A stretch of DNA of 64,000 nt from [Ruminococcus] lactaris ATCC 29176 (GTDB lineage: Bacteria; Bacillota; Clostridia; Lachnospirales; Lachnospiraceae): NCBI RefSeq assembly GCF_025152405.1, contig NZ_CP102292.1, positions 1,612,001 to 1,676,000 of the forward strand, in the 5' to 3' direction. A model generated the notes under the pieces. It was not told the DNA's origin, ran no database searches, and saw only the letters and a list, made by a program, of their open reading frames with translations. Shown in pieces: positions 45,112-54,661 of the stretch. The first letter of the stretch is position 1. Every line of letters begins with the position of its first letter. The position numbers were made by a program, and so were the translations under genes.

Positions 45112-45142
45112 AAAAAAGGAGTGCAGTATCTGTCCACACCCC
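45112..45142 (-). terminator. Terminator after mreB/mbl
   Basis: On the minus strand GGGGTG...CACTCC forms a stem with one G-U pair and an inner CAG/CTG, followed by six T residues, 22 bases after the stop at 45165. Confidence 0.72.
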
Positions 45143-45164
45143 TCACTCAAAGCAGCTTTTCTAC

Positions 45165-46154
45165 TTAATAGTCTTTTCTGCCGCTCATAAATTCAACAAA
45201 TTCTCCTGTTCCGATCGCCACTACCTTCATCGGATCTTCTGCTGTCATCGTATTGATCCCGGTCTTCTCTTCGATCAGTTCTTCCAGTCCACGAAGAAGT
45301 GATCCGCCTCCGGTCAGCACGATTCCACGATCAAGAATATCGGCAGAAAGTTCCGGAGGTGTCTGCTCCAATACTGATACGACTGCCTCTACAATCTGAC
45401 CCGTACACTCTCTTAATGCCTCTTCCGTCTCAGATGAAGTTACCGTTACCGTCTTCGGAAGTCCGGTTACCAGATTTCTTCCGCGTACTTCCATTTTTTC
45501 TTCCTCGGCAAGCGGATACGTTGTACCGATCTTAATCTTAATATCCTCGGCTGTTCTCTCTCCGATCAGAAGATTATGCTTCTTCCTCATATAACGGACA
45601 ATGGCTTCATCAAAATCATCTCCTGCCACTTTGATTGATGTATTGACGACTGTTCCTCCCAAAGAGATCACGGCAATATCTGCCGTTCCACCTCCGATAT
45701 CTACGATCATATTACCGCATGGCTTGGAAATATCAATCCCCGCACCGATTGCTGCTGCTACCGGTTCTTCAATCAGATGTACTTCTCTTGCTCCCGCAGC
45801 AAAAGTTGCTTCTTCTACTGCTTTCTTCTCCACCTCTGTCACCCCGCTCGGCACACAGATACTGATCCTCGGCTTTTTGAACAGACGCTTTCCCAATGCT
45901 TTCTGCACAAAATATTTGATCATCTTCTCTGTCACTGTATAATCAGAGATAACTCCCTGACGAAGTGGTCTCACTGCAACAATATTCCCCGGTGTGCGTC
46001 CAAGCATCAGCCTTGCATCTTCTCCGATGGCTTTGATCACATTTGAATCCCGGTCAAATGCAACTACCGATGGTTCTTTCAGCACAACCCCTTTTCCTTT
46101 TACATAAACCAGTACACTGGCCGTTCCTAAATCTATACCAAGATCTACTGACAT
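45165..46154 (-). CDS. mreB: Rod shape-determining actin homologue MreB/Mbl
   Basis: A 329-residue protein with actin-fold motifs: VDLGIDLGTASVLVYVKGKG, EPSVVAFDRD, VEEATFAAGAREVHLIEEPVAAAIGAG, MIVDIGGGTADIAVISLGG and ILTGGGSLLRGLEELI. It forms filaments that guide lateral wall synthesis. It stands alone, without mreC or mreD, which suggests an Mbl-like paralogue; the symbol is therefore a family name. AGAAGGGAG precedes the ATG. Confidence 0.93.
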   Translation of the reverse strand: MSVDLGIDLGTASVLVYVKGKGVVLKEPSVVAFDRDSNVIKAIGEDARLMLGRTPGNIVAVRPLRQGVISDYTVTEKMIKYFVQKALGKRLFKKPRISICVPSGVTEVEKKAVEEATFAAGAREVHLIEEPVAAAIGAGIDISKPCGNMIVDIGGGTADIAVISLGGTVVNTSIKVAGDDFDEAIVRYMRKKHNLLIGERTAEDIKIKIGTTYPLAEEEKMEVRGRNLVTGLPKTVTVTSSETEEALRECTGQIVEAVVSVLEQTPPELSADILDRGIVLTGGGSLLRGLEELIEEKTGINTMTAEDPMKVVAIGTGEFVEFMSGRKDY

Positions 46155-46254
46155 AATTTAATCTCCCTTCTAAAACGCTTTTTACTTTTTATCATTCAAG
46201 TGTCCTTTTCCCCTGAAGGGTCTTATTCCGTACCACCTAGTATAATAAACTTTT

Positions 46255-49161
46255 TCAAAAATTGGTAGTCATTTTTTGCATATATTTTGGACTTTTTTTT
46301 CTTTTAATTTCGTCTTTATTTTTCTTTAGAATTGCATCAAGGTATTTTCCAGTGTAGGATCTGCTATTTTTTGCCACCTCTTCCGGTGTTCCGTATGCTA
46401 CAACGGTTCCACCACGGTCTCCGCCCTCCGGTCCGATATCTATAATATAGTCCGCAGTCTTTATCACATCCAGATTATGTTCAATTACGATCACTGTATT
46501 TCCTTCCTCTGTCAGTCTGCGTAATATCTCTGTCAGTTTATGAACATCCGCAAAATGTAACCCTGTTGTCGGCTCGTCTAAAATATAAACCGTTCTTCCG
46601 GTACTGCGTTTACTCAGCTCGGATGCAAGTTTGATCCTCTGTGCCTCTCCTCCCGATAACTCCGTGGATGGCTGACCCAGACGGATATACGAAAGTCCCA
46701 CATCATTCAGCGTTTCCATCTTTCTCCGGATCGACGGTACATGTGCAAAAAATTCTACCGCTTCTTCCACCGTCATATTTAGGACATCATAAATACTCTT
46801 TCCTTTATATTTTACCTCCAGCGTTTCCCGGTTGTACCGCTTACCCCCGCACACCTCACAAGGCACATAGACATCCGGCAGGAAATGCATTTCAATCTTC
46901 AGGATTCCATCCCCTGCACAGGCTTCACATCGTCCGCCTTTTACATTGAAACTGAATCTTCCTTTTTTATATCCTCTTGCCTTCGCATCCGGTGTAGACG
47001 CAAAAAGATCACGGATCAGGTCAAATACACCGGTGTAAGTTGCCGGATTGGAACGTGGCGTGCGTCCGATCGGTGACTGATCTATATTGATCACCTTGTC
47101 AAACTGCTCCAGTCCTTCTATCTTTTTATGCTTACCCGGAATCGTTCTGGCACGATTCAGTTCTCTTGCCAGCTTTTTATAAAGGATCTCATTCACCAGC
47201 GAACTTTTTCCTGAACCTGATACTCCCGTCACACAGGTCAGTACACCGACCGGAAAACTGACATTGATCTTCTTCAGATTATTTTCCTCTGCACCAATCA
47301 CCTTTAACCATCCTTTTGGCTCTTTTCTTTCCGTCGGAACCGGAATCTTAATCTTACCGCTGAGATAAGCTCCTGTTATAGAAGCCGGATTTTTCATGAT
47401 TTCCTGTGCATTTCCTGTGGCAACAACCTGTCCGCCATGTTCTCCGGCTCCCGGTCCAATATCTACAATATAGTCTGCTGCCAGCATAGTATCCTCGTCA
47501 TGTTCTACCACGATCAGAGAATTTCCCAGATCCCGCAAATGCTTCAATGTCGCAAGAAGCTTATCATTATCTCTCTGATGCAGTCCAATGCTTGGTTCAT
47601 CAAGGATATAAGCAACTCCAACCAGTCCTGAACCGATCTGGGTCGCCAGACGGATACGTTGTGCTTCACCCCCCGACAAAGTTCCTGTTGCCCTCGCCAG
47701 CGTCAGATAATCCAGTCCTACATCCATCAAAAACTGAATCCTTGCACGGATCTCTTTCAGGATCTGACCACCGATCATCTGCTGCGTCTCCGTCAAATGC
47801 AGTTCCTGAAGAAATTTCTGAAGCTTCTCTATAGAAAGGGCTGTGACCTCTGAAATATTTTTTTCACCTATGGTTACTGCCAATGCACTTGCCTTTAACC
47901 GCTGACCACCACATGCCGAACATGGGGTGATATTCATGAAAGTCTCATATTCTGCTTTCATTGTCTCCGAACCGGTCTCACGATACCTGCGTTCCACATT
48001 CTTGATCAGTCCGTCAAATGCGACATCATAAACGCCTTCTCCCCGCTGCCCTTTATAATACACTTTCACTTCTTTTCCATTGGTTCCATAGATCAGAACA
48101 TCATGTACTTTTTTCGGGTAGTCCTGAAAAGGTGTATCCAGATCAAAATCATATTCCCTGCAAAGAGCCTGCAGGATTGCATTGGTAAAGCTGGTCTTAT
48201 CCGCACAGGACTGCCAGCCAGGAACCGTGATTGCACCTTCATTGATACTCAGCGACGGATCCGGTATCATAAGTTCCTCCGAAAATTCCATCTTATATCC
48301 AAGTCCAAAACATTCAGGGCACGCTCCAAACGGATTATTAAATGAAAAACTTCTCGGCTCTATCTCTTCTATACTGATCCCACAATCAGGACAGGAAAAA
48401 CTCTGGCTGAAATTCATAGACTCTTCGCCGATTACATCTACGATCAGCAATCCTTCTGCCAGATGCAGCACATTTTCCACAGAATCTGTCAGCCTCTTCT
48501 CAATCCCCGGTTTAACTACAAGCCGATCCACAATGATCTCAATATTATGCTTGATATTCTTGTCCAGTGTGATCTCCTCTGACAGTTCATACAGATTTCC
48601 ATCTACACGGACACGCACATAACCACTCTTCTTCGCTCTGTCAAATAATTTAGCGTGCGTTCCCTTTCTTCCCCTTACGACCGGAGCCAGAAGCTGGATC
48701 TTCGTCCGCTCCGGAAGTGCCATGATCTGATCCACCATCTGATCCACCGTCTGCTTTGCAATCTCACGTCCACATTTCGGGCAGTGAGGGATTCCTACCC
48801 TCGCATACAATAAACGGAAATAATCATAAATCTCCGTCACAGTTCCAACGGTAGAACGCGGGTTATGGTTCGTCGATTTCTGATCAATGGAAATTGCAGG
48901 TGAAAGACCTTCAATGCTCTCTACATCCGGTTTCTCCATCTGTCCTAAGAACTGTCTTGCATAAGAAGACAGTGACTCCATATATCTTCTCTGCCCCTCT
49001 GCATAAATCGTATCAAATGCAAGAGACGATTTTCCCGAACCACTCAGACCCGTCAAAACAACCAGTTCATTCCTTGGAATATCCACATCGATATTCTTCA
49101 GATTATTTTCATTTGCTCCCCTGATCCTGATATACTGGCGGGCATCCATTTTCTTTGCCAT
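46255..49161 (-). CDS. uvrA: Excinuclease ABC subunit A
   Basis: A 968-residue protein with two ABC modules: Walker [37 protein letters not shown] and [17 protein letters not shown], signatures [15 protein letters not shown] and [16 protein letters not shown], and zinc fingers ([30 protein letters not shown]). It recognises bulky DNA lesions and loads UvrB. The C-terminus has a short Lys-rich extension. It is the second gene after uvrB; the 194-bp element copy B occupies the space between them. Confidence 0.98.
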   Translation of the reverse strand: MAKKMDARQYIRIRGANENNLKNIDVDIPRNELVVLTGLSGSGKSSLAFDTIYAEGQRRYMESLSSYARQFLGQMEKPDVESIEGLSPAISIDQKSTNHNPRSTVGTVTEIYDYFRLLYARVGIPHCPKCGREIAKQTVDQMVDQIMALPERTKIQLLAPVVRGRKGTHAKLFDRAKKSGYVRVRVDGNLYELSEEITLDKNIKHNIEIIVDRLVVKPGIEKRLTDSVENVLHLAEGLLIVDVIGEESMNFSQSFSCPDCGISIEEIEPRSFSFNNPFGACPECFGLGYKMEFSEELMIPDPSLSINEGAITVPGWQSCADKTSFTNAILQALCREYDFDLDTPFQDYPKKVHDVLIYGTNGKEVKVYYKGQRGEGVYDVAFDGLIKNVERRYRETGSETMKAEYETFMNITPCSACGGQRLKASALAVTIGEKNISEVTALSIEKLQKFLQELHLTETQQMIGGQILKEIRARIQFLMDVGLDYLTLARATGTLSGGEAQRIRLATQIGSGLVGVAYILDEPSIGLHQRDNDKLLATLKHLRDLGNSLIVVEHDEDTMLAADYIVDIGPGAGEHGGQVVATGNAQEIMKNPASITGAYLSGKIKIPVPTERKEPKGWLKVIGAEENNLKKINVSFPVGVLTCVTGVSGSGKSSLVNEILYKKLARELNRARTIPGKHKKIEGLEQFDKVINIDQSPIGRTPRSNPATYTGVFDLIRDLFASTPDAKARGYKKGRFSFNVKGGRCEACAGDGILKIEMHFLPDVYVPCEVCGGKRYNRETLEVKYKGKSIYDVLNMTVEEAVEFFAHVPSIRRKMETLNDVGLSYIRLGQPSTELSGGEAQRIKLASELSKRSTGRTVYILDEPTTGLHFADVHKLTEILRRLTEEGNTVIVIEHNLDVIKTADYIIDIGPEGGDRGGTVVAYGTPEEVAKNSRSYTGKYLDAILKKNKDEIKRKKSPKYMQKMTTNF

Positions 49162-49203
49162 TCTCTTTTCTCCTTATTTTCATGTCCATAGTTCAATAAT
49201 ATA

Positions 49204-49397
49204 GATGCCAGGGTCAAAAGGTCTAAGCCCACATGAGCTTGCTCATAGGTGGGTGAAAGACCTTAGGAACCGCCCCGATATGAGCATAAAAGTGGGATGA
49301 TAATCCCACGATATGCGAATATTGGGTAGGATTGTGGGAGTGCGTAGCACGGAGCAATCCGTAGGCATCAAAGTCGGGGGCTTTTAACCCTGGCATC
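49204..49397. repeat. 194-bp structured interspersed element, copy B
   Basis: Same length and layout as copy A at 41941, in the same orientation. Terminal repeats GATGCCAGGGTCAAAAG and CTTTTAACCCTGGCATC pair at 16 of 17 positions. Stems corresponding to copy A are kept by paired changes: ATGAGC/GCTCAT in the first hairpin, GTGGGAT/ATCCCAC (49292-49309) in the middle, and GTGC/GCAC (49340-49350) in the last. No matching direct repeat flanks this copy. It lies between uvrB and uvrA, ending 6 bases from the uvrB stop, so it would be inside a uvrBA transcript. Confidence 0.85.
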
Positions 49398-49403
49398 ATT
49401 AAA

Positions 49404-51467
49404 TTATTTATCCATATCATTCAACATCTTTTTCAGATCAATCAGCTTATCACGCAGCTCTGCTGCCACCTCGAAGTTCAGCTCTGCTGCCGCCTTCTTC
49501 ATCTGTTTTTCCAAATCCCTGACCAGCTTCTCCAGTTCCTTGCGGCTCATAGATTCCGGATCTTTCTCCATCTTCAGTTCTTGTGCTGCCACCTTTTTGG
49601 AAATGCTGATCAGATCACGTACTGATTTCTGAATGGTCTTTGGCGTAATTCCATGCTCCTTATTATATTGCATCTGAATCTCACGACGTCTCTGTGTCTC
49701 ATCAATCGCAAGCTGCATGGATTCGGTCATTGTATCTGCATACATGATAACATGCCCTTCCGAATTTCGTGCCGCACGTCCAATAGTCTGGATCAGAGAC
49801 GTTTCCGAACGAAGGAAACCTTCTTTGTCGGCATCAAGGATCGCTACCAGTGTAATCTCCGGAATGTCTAGTCCTTCCCTTAACAGATTAATTCCTACAA
49901 GGACATCAAATACATCCAGTCTCATATCACGGATGATCTCGGTACGCTCAAGGGTATCAATATCAGAATGAAGATATTTCACACGGATACCAACCTCTCT
50001 CATATAATCCGTCAGATCTTCCGCCATCTTCTTTGTCAGAGTAGTGACCAAAACCTTATTTTTCTTTTCAATTTCTTTATTAATTTCACCTAAAAGATCA
50101 TCAATCTGTCCTTCCACCGGACGGACTTCAACCTCAGGATCAAGAAGACCTGTCGGTCGGATTACCTGCTCTGCTCTGAGAAGTTCGTGATCCATCTCAT
50201 ACTGCCCAGGCGTTGCCGACACAAATAAGACCTGATTAATCTTACTTTCAAACTCTTCAAAATTCAGCGGACGGTTGTCCTTTGCCGACGGAAGACGAAA
50301 TCCATAATCTACCAGCGTCTGCTTTCTTGACTGATCTCCATGATACATTCCTCCGATCTGCGGAACCGTCTTGTGTGACTCATCGATCATCATAATGAAA
50401 TCGTCCGGGAAATAGTCAATCAGTGTATAAGGTGCCTGTCCCGGCTTTAATCCTGACAAATGCCGGGAATAATTCTCGATTCCGGAACAAAACCCTGTCT
50501 CTTTGAGCATCTCAATATCAAAATTCGTCCGCTCTGCGATACGCTGTGCCTCCAGCAGTTTATCATTCCGCTTAAACTCTTTCACCCGTTCTTCCAACTC
50601 TTCCTCAATATCTGCCACAGCACGCTTAATGTTCTCGCGGTCAACAACATAGTGAGAAGCCGGAAAGATTGCAATATGCTTCAGTTCATCCTTAACTTCG
50701 CCAGTCAGAATATCAATCTCTGAAATCCGGTCAATCTCATCCCCGAAAAATTCCACACGGATCGCCGTATCGCTCTCGTAAGCCGGAATGATCTCCAGCA
50801 CATCTCCGCGCACCCGGAATGTACCACGGTGAAAATCCATATCATTGCGGTCATACTGGATCTCAATCAGTTTTGCCATCACCTCATCCCGGTCTTTGAT
50901 CATTCCGGGACGAAGGGAGATCACCATGTTCTGATAATCCACCGGGTTACCCAATCCATAAATGCAGGAAACACTGGCAACGATGATCACATCTCTCCTC
51001 TCCATCAGTGCCATTGTAGCGGAAAGACGGAGCTTGTCAATTTCATCATTGATGGCTGAATCCTTGGCAATGTAAGTATCTGAAGATGGAACGTAGGCCT
51101 CCGGTTGGTAATAATCGTAGTAGGAGACAAAATACTCCACCGCGTTGTCAGGGAACATCTCCTTGAATTCTCCATACAACTGAGCTGCTAACGTCTTATT
51201 ATGAGCGATGACAAGCGTCGGCTTCTGTAATTGCTGAATCACATTTGCCATCGTAAAAGTCTTTCCCGAACCCGTAACCCCTAGTAAAGTCTGGCATTGA
51301 TTGCCTTCCTTGAACCCTTTCACAAGCTCTGCAATCGCCTGTGGCTGGTCTCCGGTTGGCTTATATGGGGCTTTTAATTTAAAAGCATGTCCGCCCTGCG
51401 AGCTGCTTTTATGAGCAAGTAGCTGACTATTGTCAGCGGATTGCGAATGTCCTTTTTCTGCATTCAT
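49404..51467 (-). CDS. uvrB: Excinuclease ABC subunit B
   Basis: A 687-residue protein. Walker [18 protein letters not shown], the beta-hairpin region [22 protein letters not shown]-type [65 protein letters not shown] and a C-terminal UVR domain. It verifies damage and recruits UvrC. An N-terminal extension of about 30 residues ([21 protein letters not shown]) precedes the usual start [20 protein letters not shown] 51467 is chosen because GGAGGG lies 7 bases upstream; an ATG at 51482 has none. No canonical LexA (DinR) box was found upstream. Confidence 0.97.
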   Translation of the reverse strand: MNAEKGHSQSADNSQLLAHKSSSQGGHAFKLKAPYKPTGDQPQAIAELVKGFKEGNQCQTLLGVTGSGKTFTMANVIQQLQKPTLVIAHNKTLAAQLYGEFKEMFPDNAVEYFVSYYDYYQPEAYVPSSDTYIAKDSAINDEIDKLRLSATMALMERRDVIIVASVSCIYGLGNPVDYQNMVISLRPGMIKDRDEVMAKLIEIQYDRNDMDFHRGTFRVRGDVLEIIPAYESDTAIRVEFFGDEIDRISEIDILTGEVKDELKHIAIFPASHYVVDRENIKRAVADIEEELEERVKEFKRNDKLLEAQRIAERTNFDIEMLKETGFCSGIENYSRHLSGLKPGQAPYTLIDYFPDDFIMMIDESHKTVPQIGGMYHGDQSRKQTLVDYGFRLPSAKDNRPLNFEEFESKINQVLFVSATPGQYEMDHELLRAEQVIRPTGLLDPEVEVRPVEGQIDDLLGEINKEIEKKNKVLVTTLTKKMAEDLTDYMREVGIRVKYLHSDIDTLERTEIIRDMRLDVFDVLVGINLLREGLDIPEITLVAILDADKEGFLRSETSLIQTIGRAARNSEGHVIMYADTMTESMQLAIDETQRRREIQMQYNKEHGITPKTIQKSVRDLISISKKVAAQELKMEKDPESMSRKELEKLVRDLEKQMKKAAAELNFEVAAELRDKLIDLKKMLNDMDK

Positions 51468-51487
51468 GGTAAATCCCTCCATTCACG

Positions 51488-51661
51488 CTTATTGAACTGC
51501 TAATGTTCAATAAGATGTGACTTTCAATCGCATAAATGCGATTGAAAAAGTTCTGTGAACTTTTTTATTACGATCATTATCATCCAAAAATTCGTATCCA
51601 GATTCGTAACGAAAATCTCATTTTTATAGTGAATAGATGTGTTTCTCACCTCGTTACGAAT
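51488..51661. other. Cluster of inverted repeats upstream of uvrB
   Basis: The 393-base gap 51483-51875 has no convincing gene. It holds a perfect 10-bp stem CTTATTGAAC/GTTCAATAAG (51488-51514), a 10-bp stem TTTCAATCGC/GCGATTGAAA (51522-51547), an 8-bp terminator-like stem AAAAGTTC/GAACTTTT followed by TT (51546-51566), and an 11-bp inverted repeat ATTCGTAACGA/TCGTTACGAAT (51602-51612 and 51651-51661). The first three would lie in the uvrB leader. Confidence 0.7.
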
Positions 51662-51814
51662 AAAAGTCACAAAATTCATATTTGCGGATAAAACAGCACT
51701 CGGAAATACCTGATGATACTAGGCTCCGGTTCTGTCATATTTTTACTGTTTTTTCTTGTAACAGTCCCTATTATATCAGACATTTTTTTGAAAGTATATA
51801 GATGAAGGCAAGAA

Positions 51815-51849
51815 AAAAGTACAAATGTTCGATTCTTATTTGTACTTTT
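51815..51849. terminator. Terminator-like hairpin
   Basis: A perfect 12-bp stem AAAAGTACAAAT/ATTTGTACTTTT with an 11-base loop, A-rich on the left and T-rich on the right, just downstream of the recombinase remnant ending at 51876. It can act in both directions. Confidence 0.72.
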
Positions 51850-51875
51850 CTCTCTTACTACTATTCTATTTTTTA

Positions 51876-52133
51876 TCATGCTGCGTTGAAATATTCCTCC
51901 AGGATTAAGTCTATTTCAATCACTTCTGAATAATCATATTGCTGATCTTTCCGCTCTTTTGGAATAACTTCTTCAATAAATGGTTCCAATACATCCAGAC
52001 AGTCTTCTATGATTTCCTGCGTATCTCCATAGACATCTACTGATATGATTTCCTTGGCATGTCCCAATAAATGCGAAACACCTTTTGAATTAAAGCGATA
52101 TAAACTTGCTGACAAGCGGGAAACTAAACTCAT
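51876..52133 (-). pseudogene. Tyrosine recombinase (integrase) C-terminal fragment
   Basis: The 85-residue frame contains GVSHLLGHAKEIISVDVYGDTQEIIEDC: the late catalytic H-x-L-G-H box and a tyrosine 12 residues on, as in site-specific tyrosine recombinases of mobile elements. The catalytic arginines and the rest of the roughly 400-residue enzyme are missing. Its first about 10 residues are simply the reverse strand of the TnpV fragment, so the true homology stops near 52105. It is a remnant of an integrated element next to uvrB. Confidence 0.72.
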
Positions 52134-52279
52134 ACCTTGCAGATATTGACAAGCAGGCTGAGAAAATGTTTTCTCGGCTGGTAAATGAAATGGCGGAAAA
52201 GCAAGGTGTTACCGAACAGTTAAAGGCAACCAAGCCGATGTTGTGGGTTGGAAAAATGAACGCCGTTCGTAGCACCGCT
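52094..52279 (+). pseudogene. TnpV transposon protein fragment
   Basis: Codons from about 52100 read NLLTSGKLNSYLADIDKQAE and GVTEQLKA...MLWVGKMNAVRS, closely like the C-terminal half of TnpV proteins found in Clostridia transposons (from memory). An in-frame TAA at 52091 precedes it; the expected about 60 N-terminal residues are absent and the sequence leaves the family pattern after about 52279. The joint with the recombinase fragment at about 52105 marks a rearrangement. Confidence 0.65.
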
Positions 52280-52348
52280 ATATTAAAAGACCAGAGGCTA
52301 CTGTTTAACACATTTATTCAAAAACAATATGTTGAAACTTTATGCTTT

Positions 52349-53296
52349 TCAAAAGTACCTTTCACAGTATTCAAGAGACAGTTCTAAAAACTGCTTCAGC
52401 ATATCGAGGTCACGGTACATACCGTGATTGCAGTTGGGAAATTCAAAATAATCATACTCTACACCGTTATCTTCTAATGCAGAAACCAATTTGTACTTTA
52501 ACTCTCTCGGTACAAGATGATCTTTCAGTCCATATCCCAGTAATGTGGGAACAGAGTTTTCATTTACCAGCCTTGCGGGAGAAATCATATCGACATACTT
52601 CTCATATTCGCCGCTTTTAATAATTTCCTCTGTAATATTTACGCCTGTCATCATAGAAAGAAATTCAGCATCGGTATCGAGCTTGTTGACCTTTTTTAGT
52701 ATATCCCAATCGCTCGGTTCAAAGTCAGCAGGTGCAGCAAGTTGAAACACAAATTTCACAGGAACGACGGAGGTTTCGGCACAGGTGTAGGCATAATTCA
52801 TTGCAAGCGTTCCGCCTGCGGAAACACCGCAGGTTGCCATACCATCAAGGGTATAACCGAGTTCTTTGCACTTTTCGTTGATTGCGTTCACACACTCTTT
52901 TATTTCCGTGTTCATTCTCACAAGGCTTGCGTCCTCTTGAACAGTTTGAAGAGAGTAGTCAAGTGAAGCTGCAATATACCCCTTTGAAGCGTAATATTTG
53001 CACCAAACTTCTCCGTCCTCTTTTGCACCGGAATTAAAACTGCCACCGTGGATAAAAAGAATAAGCTGCTGTGCGTTTCCTATATCAAGGTTTGCAGGAA
53101 CATACAAATCGTATTTATGTCCGTAATCATTTTCATAGTTTAAGTCGTTGTAAATCGTCCCTACGGTATCGTCCCATTTGACCTGCATCAGCCTCATAGG
53201 TGCCGAACCGAGCAAATTTACTCTGATTAAAGCACTGACGGTAAACACGATAACGAATAGTATACTCCAAAGTGTTATTTTTGTTCTTTTCTTCAT
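52349..53296 (-). CDS. Membrane-anchored alpha/beta hydrolase (esterase-like), copy 1
   Basis: A 315-residue protein with one N-terminal TM helix (residues about 8-27) and an esterase/lipase domain outside the membrane. Oxyanion motif FIHGGSF (83-85), nucleophile elbow CGVSAGG with Ser159, acid Asp259 in GLKDHLVP, and His291 in CNHGMYRD give a full triad. It is a paralogue of the protein at 53447 (shared WxDxVGTxY and KGYIAA). GGTGGTGG precedes its ATG, 12 bases after the stop of the 38-residue micropeptide. Substrate unknown; acetyl esters on glycans or lipids are possible. Confidence 0.85.
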   Translation of the reverse strand: MKKRTKITLWSILFVIVFTVSALIRVNLLGSAPMRLMQVKWDDTVGTIYNDLNYENDYGHKYDLYVPANLDIGNAQQLILFIHGGSFNSGAKEDGEVWCKYYASKGYIAASLDYSLQTVQEDASLVRMNTEIKECVNAINEKCKELGYTLDGMATCGVSAGGTLAMNYAYTCAETSVVPVKFVFQLAAPADFEPSDWDILKKVNKLDTDAEFLSMMTGVNITEEIIKSGEYEKYVDMISPARLVNENSVPTLLGYGLKDHLVPRELKYKLVSALEDNGVEYDYFEFPNCNHGMYRDLDMLKQFLELSLEYCERYF

Positions 53297-53308
53297 ACCG
53301 CCACCACC

Positions 53309-53425
53309 TTATATCAAATTGTCGAGCAATAATTCCCCGACAACGATGCCAAGTATGGCGGCAAAGATTATTACGGCAATGGTTATGCCAATATTGATGA
53401 ATACTTTCTTTCTTTTCTTGTCCAT
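53309..53425 (-). CDS. 38-residue single-TM micropeptide
   Basis: An ATG at 53425 opens a 38-codon frame: a basic start MDKKRKKVF, a hydrophobic stretch of about 20 residues (ITIAVIIFAAILGIVVG), and a short tail ending LLLDNLI. It lies between the two esterase genes (21 bases after one stop, 12 before the next start), and resembles the micropeptide at 54445 in layout. The ribosome site is weak (GAAAGCG). Being paired with each esterase copy is the main support. Confidence 0.6.
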   Translation of the reverse strand: MDKKRKKVFINIGITIAVIIFAAILGIVVGELLLDNLI

Positions 53426-53446
53426 ACAATGTTCACGCTTTCATTA

Positions 53447-54445
53447 TTATTTCACAGGCATATATTTATCAAGATATTCTTCCATTTTTTGATTATGCAG
53501 AAGAAATTCCTTGTTATCATTCTGCAAGCCGTGTCCGGAGTGCTCGCAAGCGATATATTCGTGCGGCACGTTGTGTTCCGTCAAAGCCTTATCAAGACGA
53601 ACAGACGCTTCAAAGGATTGCACCTTGTCAAACTTGCCATACGCTAAAACAGACGGAACTGTGTTTTCGTCAATCCACAAAAGAGCGGAAATGTCCTTGA
53701 TTGCTTCATCATATTCCGGTGTTCCAAACATATCGGGAGAAATCTCTTTGCCAGCCATCACGCTAAACAGTCCTGCGGCGGCAGCTCTGCTTTCTTCTGT
53801 TTCCTTGTCAAAGCCATAGCATTTCCAATCCTCCGGGTAGAAACTGGAAGGGCCGACAGCACCGAACACCATTTTCACAGGAACGGGAGAAGTTTCTTCA
53901 TCACGATAGGCATAGAGCATTGCAAGACAATGACCTGCCGAACCGCCACCGATGGACATCTCATCGATATGATAGCCGAGTTTCTCCGCTTCTGCAATAA
54001 CTGCGGGCATACTCTCTTTAATTTCCATTGACTGGGAATAAACGCTGGCTTCCGGGTGTGCTTCGTCACGCAAGGTGTAGTTAATTCCTGCCGCTATATA
54101 GCCTTTTGAACACAGCCATTTGAGAATTTGTTCGTCTCCGGATTTATCACCAGCAGTAAATCCGCCTGCGTGGAGATAAACCACCAATCCGTAGTTTTCT
54201 TTCGTATTATCTGCCGGGACATAGAGGTCGAATTTGTTAGCGTCCTTCTCTCCGTATGTAATATCCTTATAAACTGTGCCGACAGAATCGCTCCACTCCG
54301 CCGTAAAATCTTTTGTCCAGGACGGTTGGACAAACTTGCTTACCACGCCAATTATCAATGCAGCAATAAAAACACCGCTATAAATAAATGCCCACATAAT
54401 CATTCGACCTTTCTTTGTCTTTTCATCTATCTTCTTTTCTTTCAT
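53447..54445 (-). CDS. Membrane-anchored alpha/beta hydrolase (esterase-like), copy 2
   Basis: A 332-residue protein: charged N-terminus MKEKKIDEKTKKGR, one TM helix at about 15-35, then an alpha/beta hydrolase domain. YLHAGGF (92-95), IGGGSAGH with Ser169, Asp273 in YGKFDKVQ, and His305 in HSGHGLQ form the catalytic set. The start at 54445 shares one base with the micropeptide stop (TGATG); longer frames up to 54742 would cross the promoter region. Paralogous to copy 1 and in the same operon, presumably repressed by the TetR regulator. Confidence 0.85.
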   Translation of the reverse strand: MKEKKIDEKTKKGRMIMWAFIYSGVFIAALIIGVVSKFVQPSWTKDFTAEWSDSVGTVYKDITYGEKDANKFDLYVPADNTKENYGLVVYLHAGGFTAGDKSGDEQILKWLCSKGYIAAGINYTLRDEAHPEASVYSQSMEIKESMPAVIAEAEKLGYHIDEMSIGGGSAGHCLAMLYAYRDEETSPVPVKMVFGAVGPSSFYPEDWKCYGFDKETEESRAAAAGLFSVMAGKEISPDMFGTPEYDEAIKDISALLWIDENTVPSVLAYGKFDKVQSFEASVRLDKALTEHNVPHEYIACEHSGHGLQNDNKEFLLHNQKMEEYLDKYMPVK

Positions 54446-54579
54446 CACAATATGTTGCCTCCAAACAAAGTGCCGCCCAATAAAAGGTTCATAAATCCTC
54501 GTACTGCCAATCTGCCAAGTACGATACCGGCAATGATGAGAACAAATATAATAATCAGCCTTTTGGGTATAAGTGTCAT
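54445..54579 (-). CDS. 44-residue single-TM micropeptide coupled to esterase copy 2
   Basis: ATG 54579 with a strong AAAGGAAAGG site opens 44 codons: basic MTLIPKR, hydrophobic LIIIFVLIIAGIVLG, then LAVRGFMNLLLGGTLFGGNIL. The stop overlaps the esterase ATG by one base, typical of translational coupling. It is the first gene behind the promoter at 54662-54690. No family recognised. It may be a membrane partner of the esterase or a leader peptide. Confidence 0.7.
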   Translation of the reverse strand: MTLIPKRLIIIFVLIIAGIVLGRLAVRGFMNLLLGGTLFGGNIL

Positions 54580-54638
54580 TTTTTCTTTCCTTTCCTTTGT
54601 TTATTGACTTTGCACAATTTTTGTGATATCTTTTCGAT

Positions 54639-54652
54639 GATACATTTGTATC
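54639..54652. promoter_or_regulatory. Likely TetR operator in the divergent promoter region
   Basis: GATACA-TT-TGTATC is a perfect 14-bp palindrome, 10 bases downstream of the minus-strand -10 box, thus at or just after the esterase operon start site. Binding there would block that operon and could also affect tetR on the plus strand, where TTGACT (54604-54609) is a possible -35. Confidence 0.65.
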
Positions 54653-54661
54653 GCTGTTACA

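Noticed and set aside
45079-45150. 24-codon extension of the RecD2 helicase
   Set aside because: It lies over the mreB terminator; the family start EKVTGYVEHI coincides with GTG 45078 and a ribosome site.
51483-51560. Possible LexA/DinR box at GAAC...GTTC upstream of uvrB
   Set aside because: The half sites are 7 bases apart instead of 4; the element is part of a 10-bp hairpin. GTACAAATGTTCG at 51819-51831 misses a key base and is 350 bases away.
51676-51879. A 67-residue minus-strand frame downstream of the recombinase remnant
   Set aside because: It crosses the terminator-like hairpin at 51815-51849, has no ribosome site and resembles nothing known to me.
53133-53429. A 98-residue minus-strand frame overlapping the esterase copy 1 start
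   Set aside because: It overlaps both the 38-residue micropeptide and the esterase in another frame and shows no protein-like pattern beyond the shadow.
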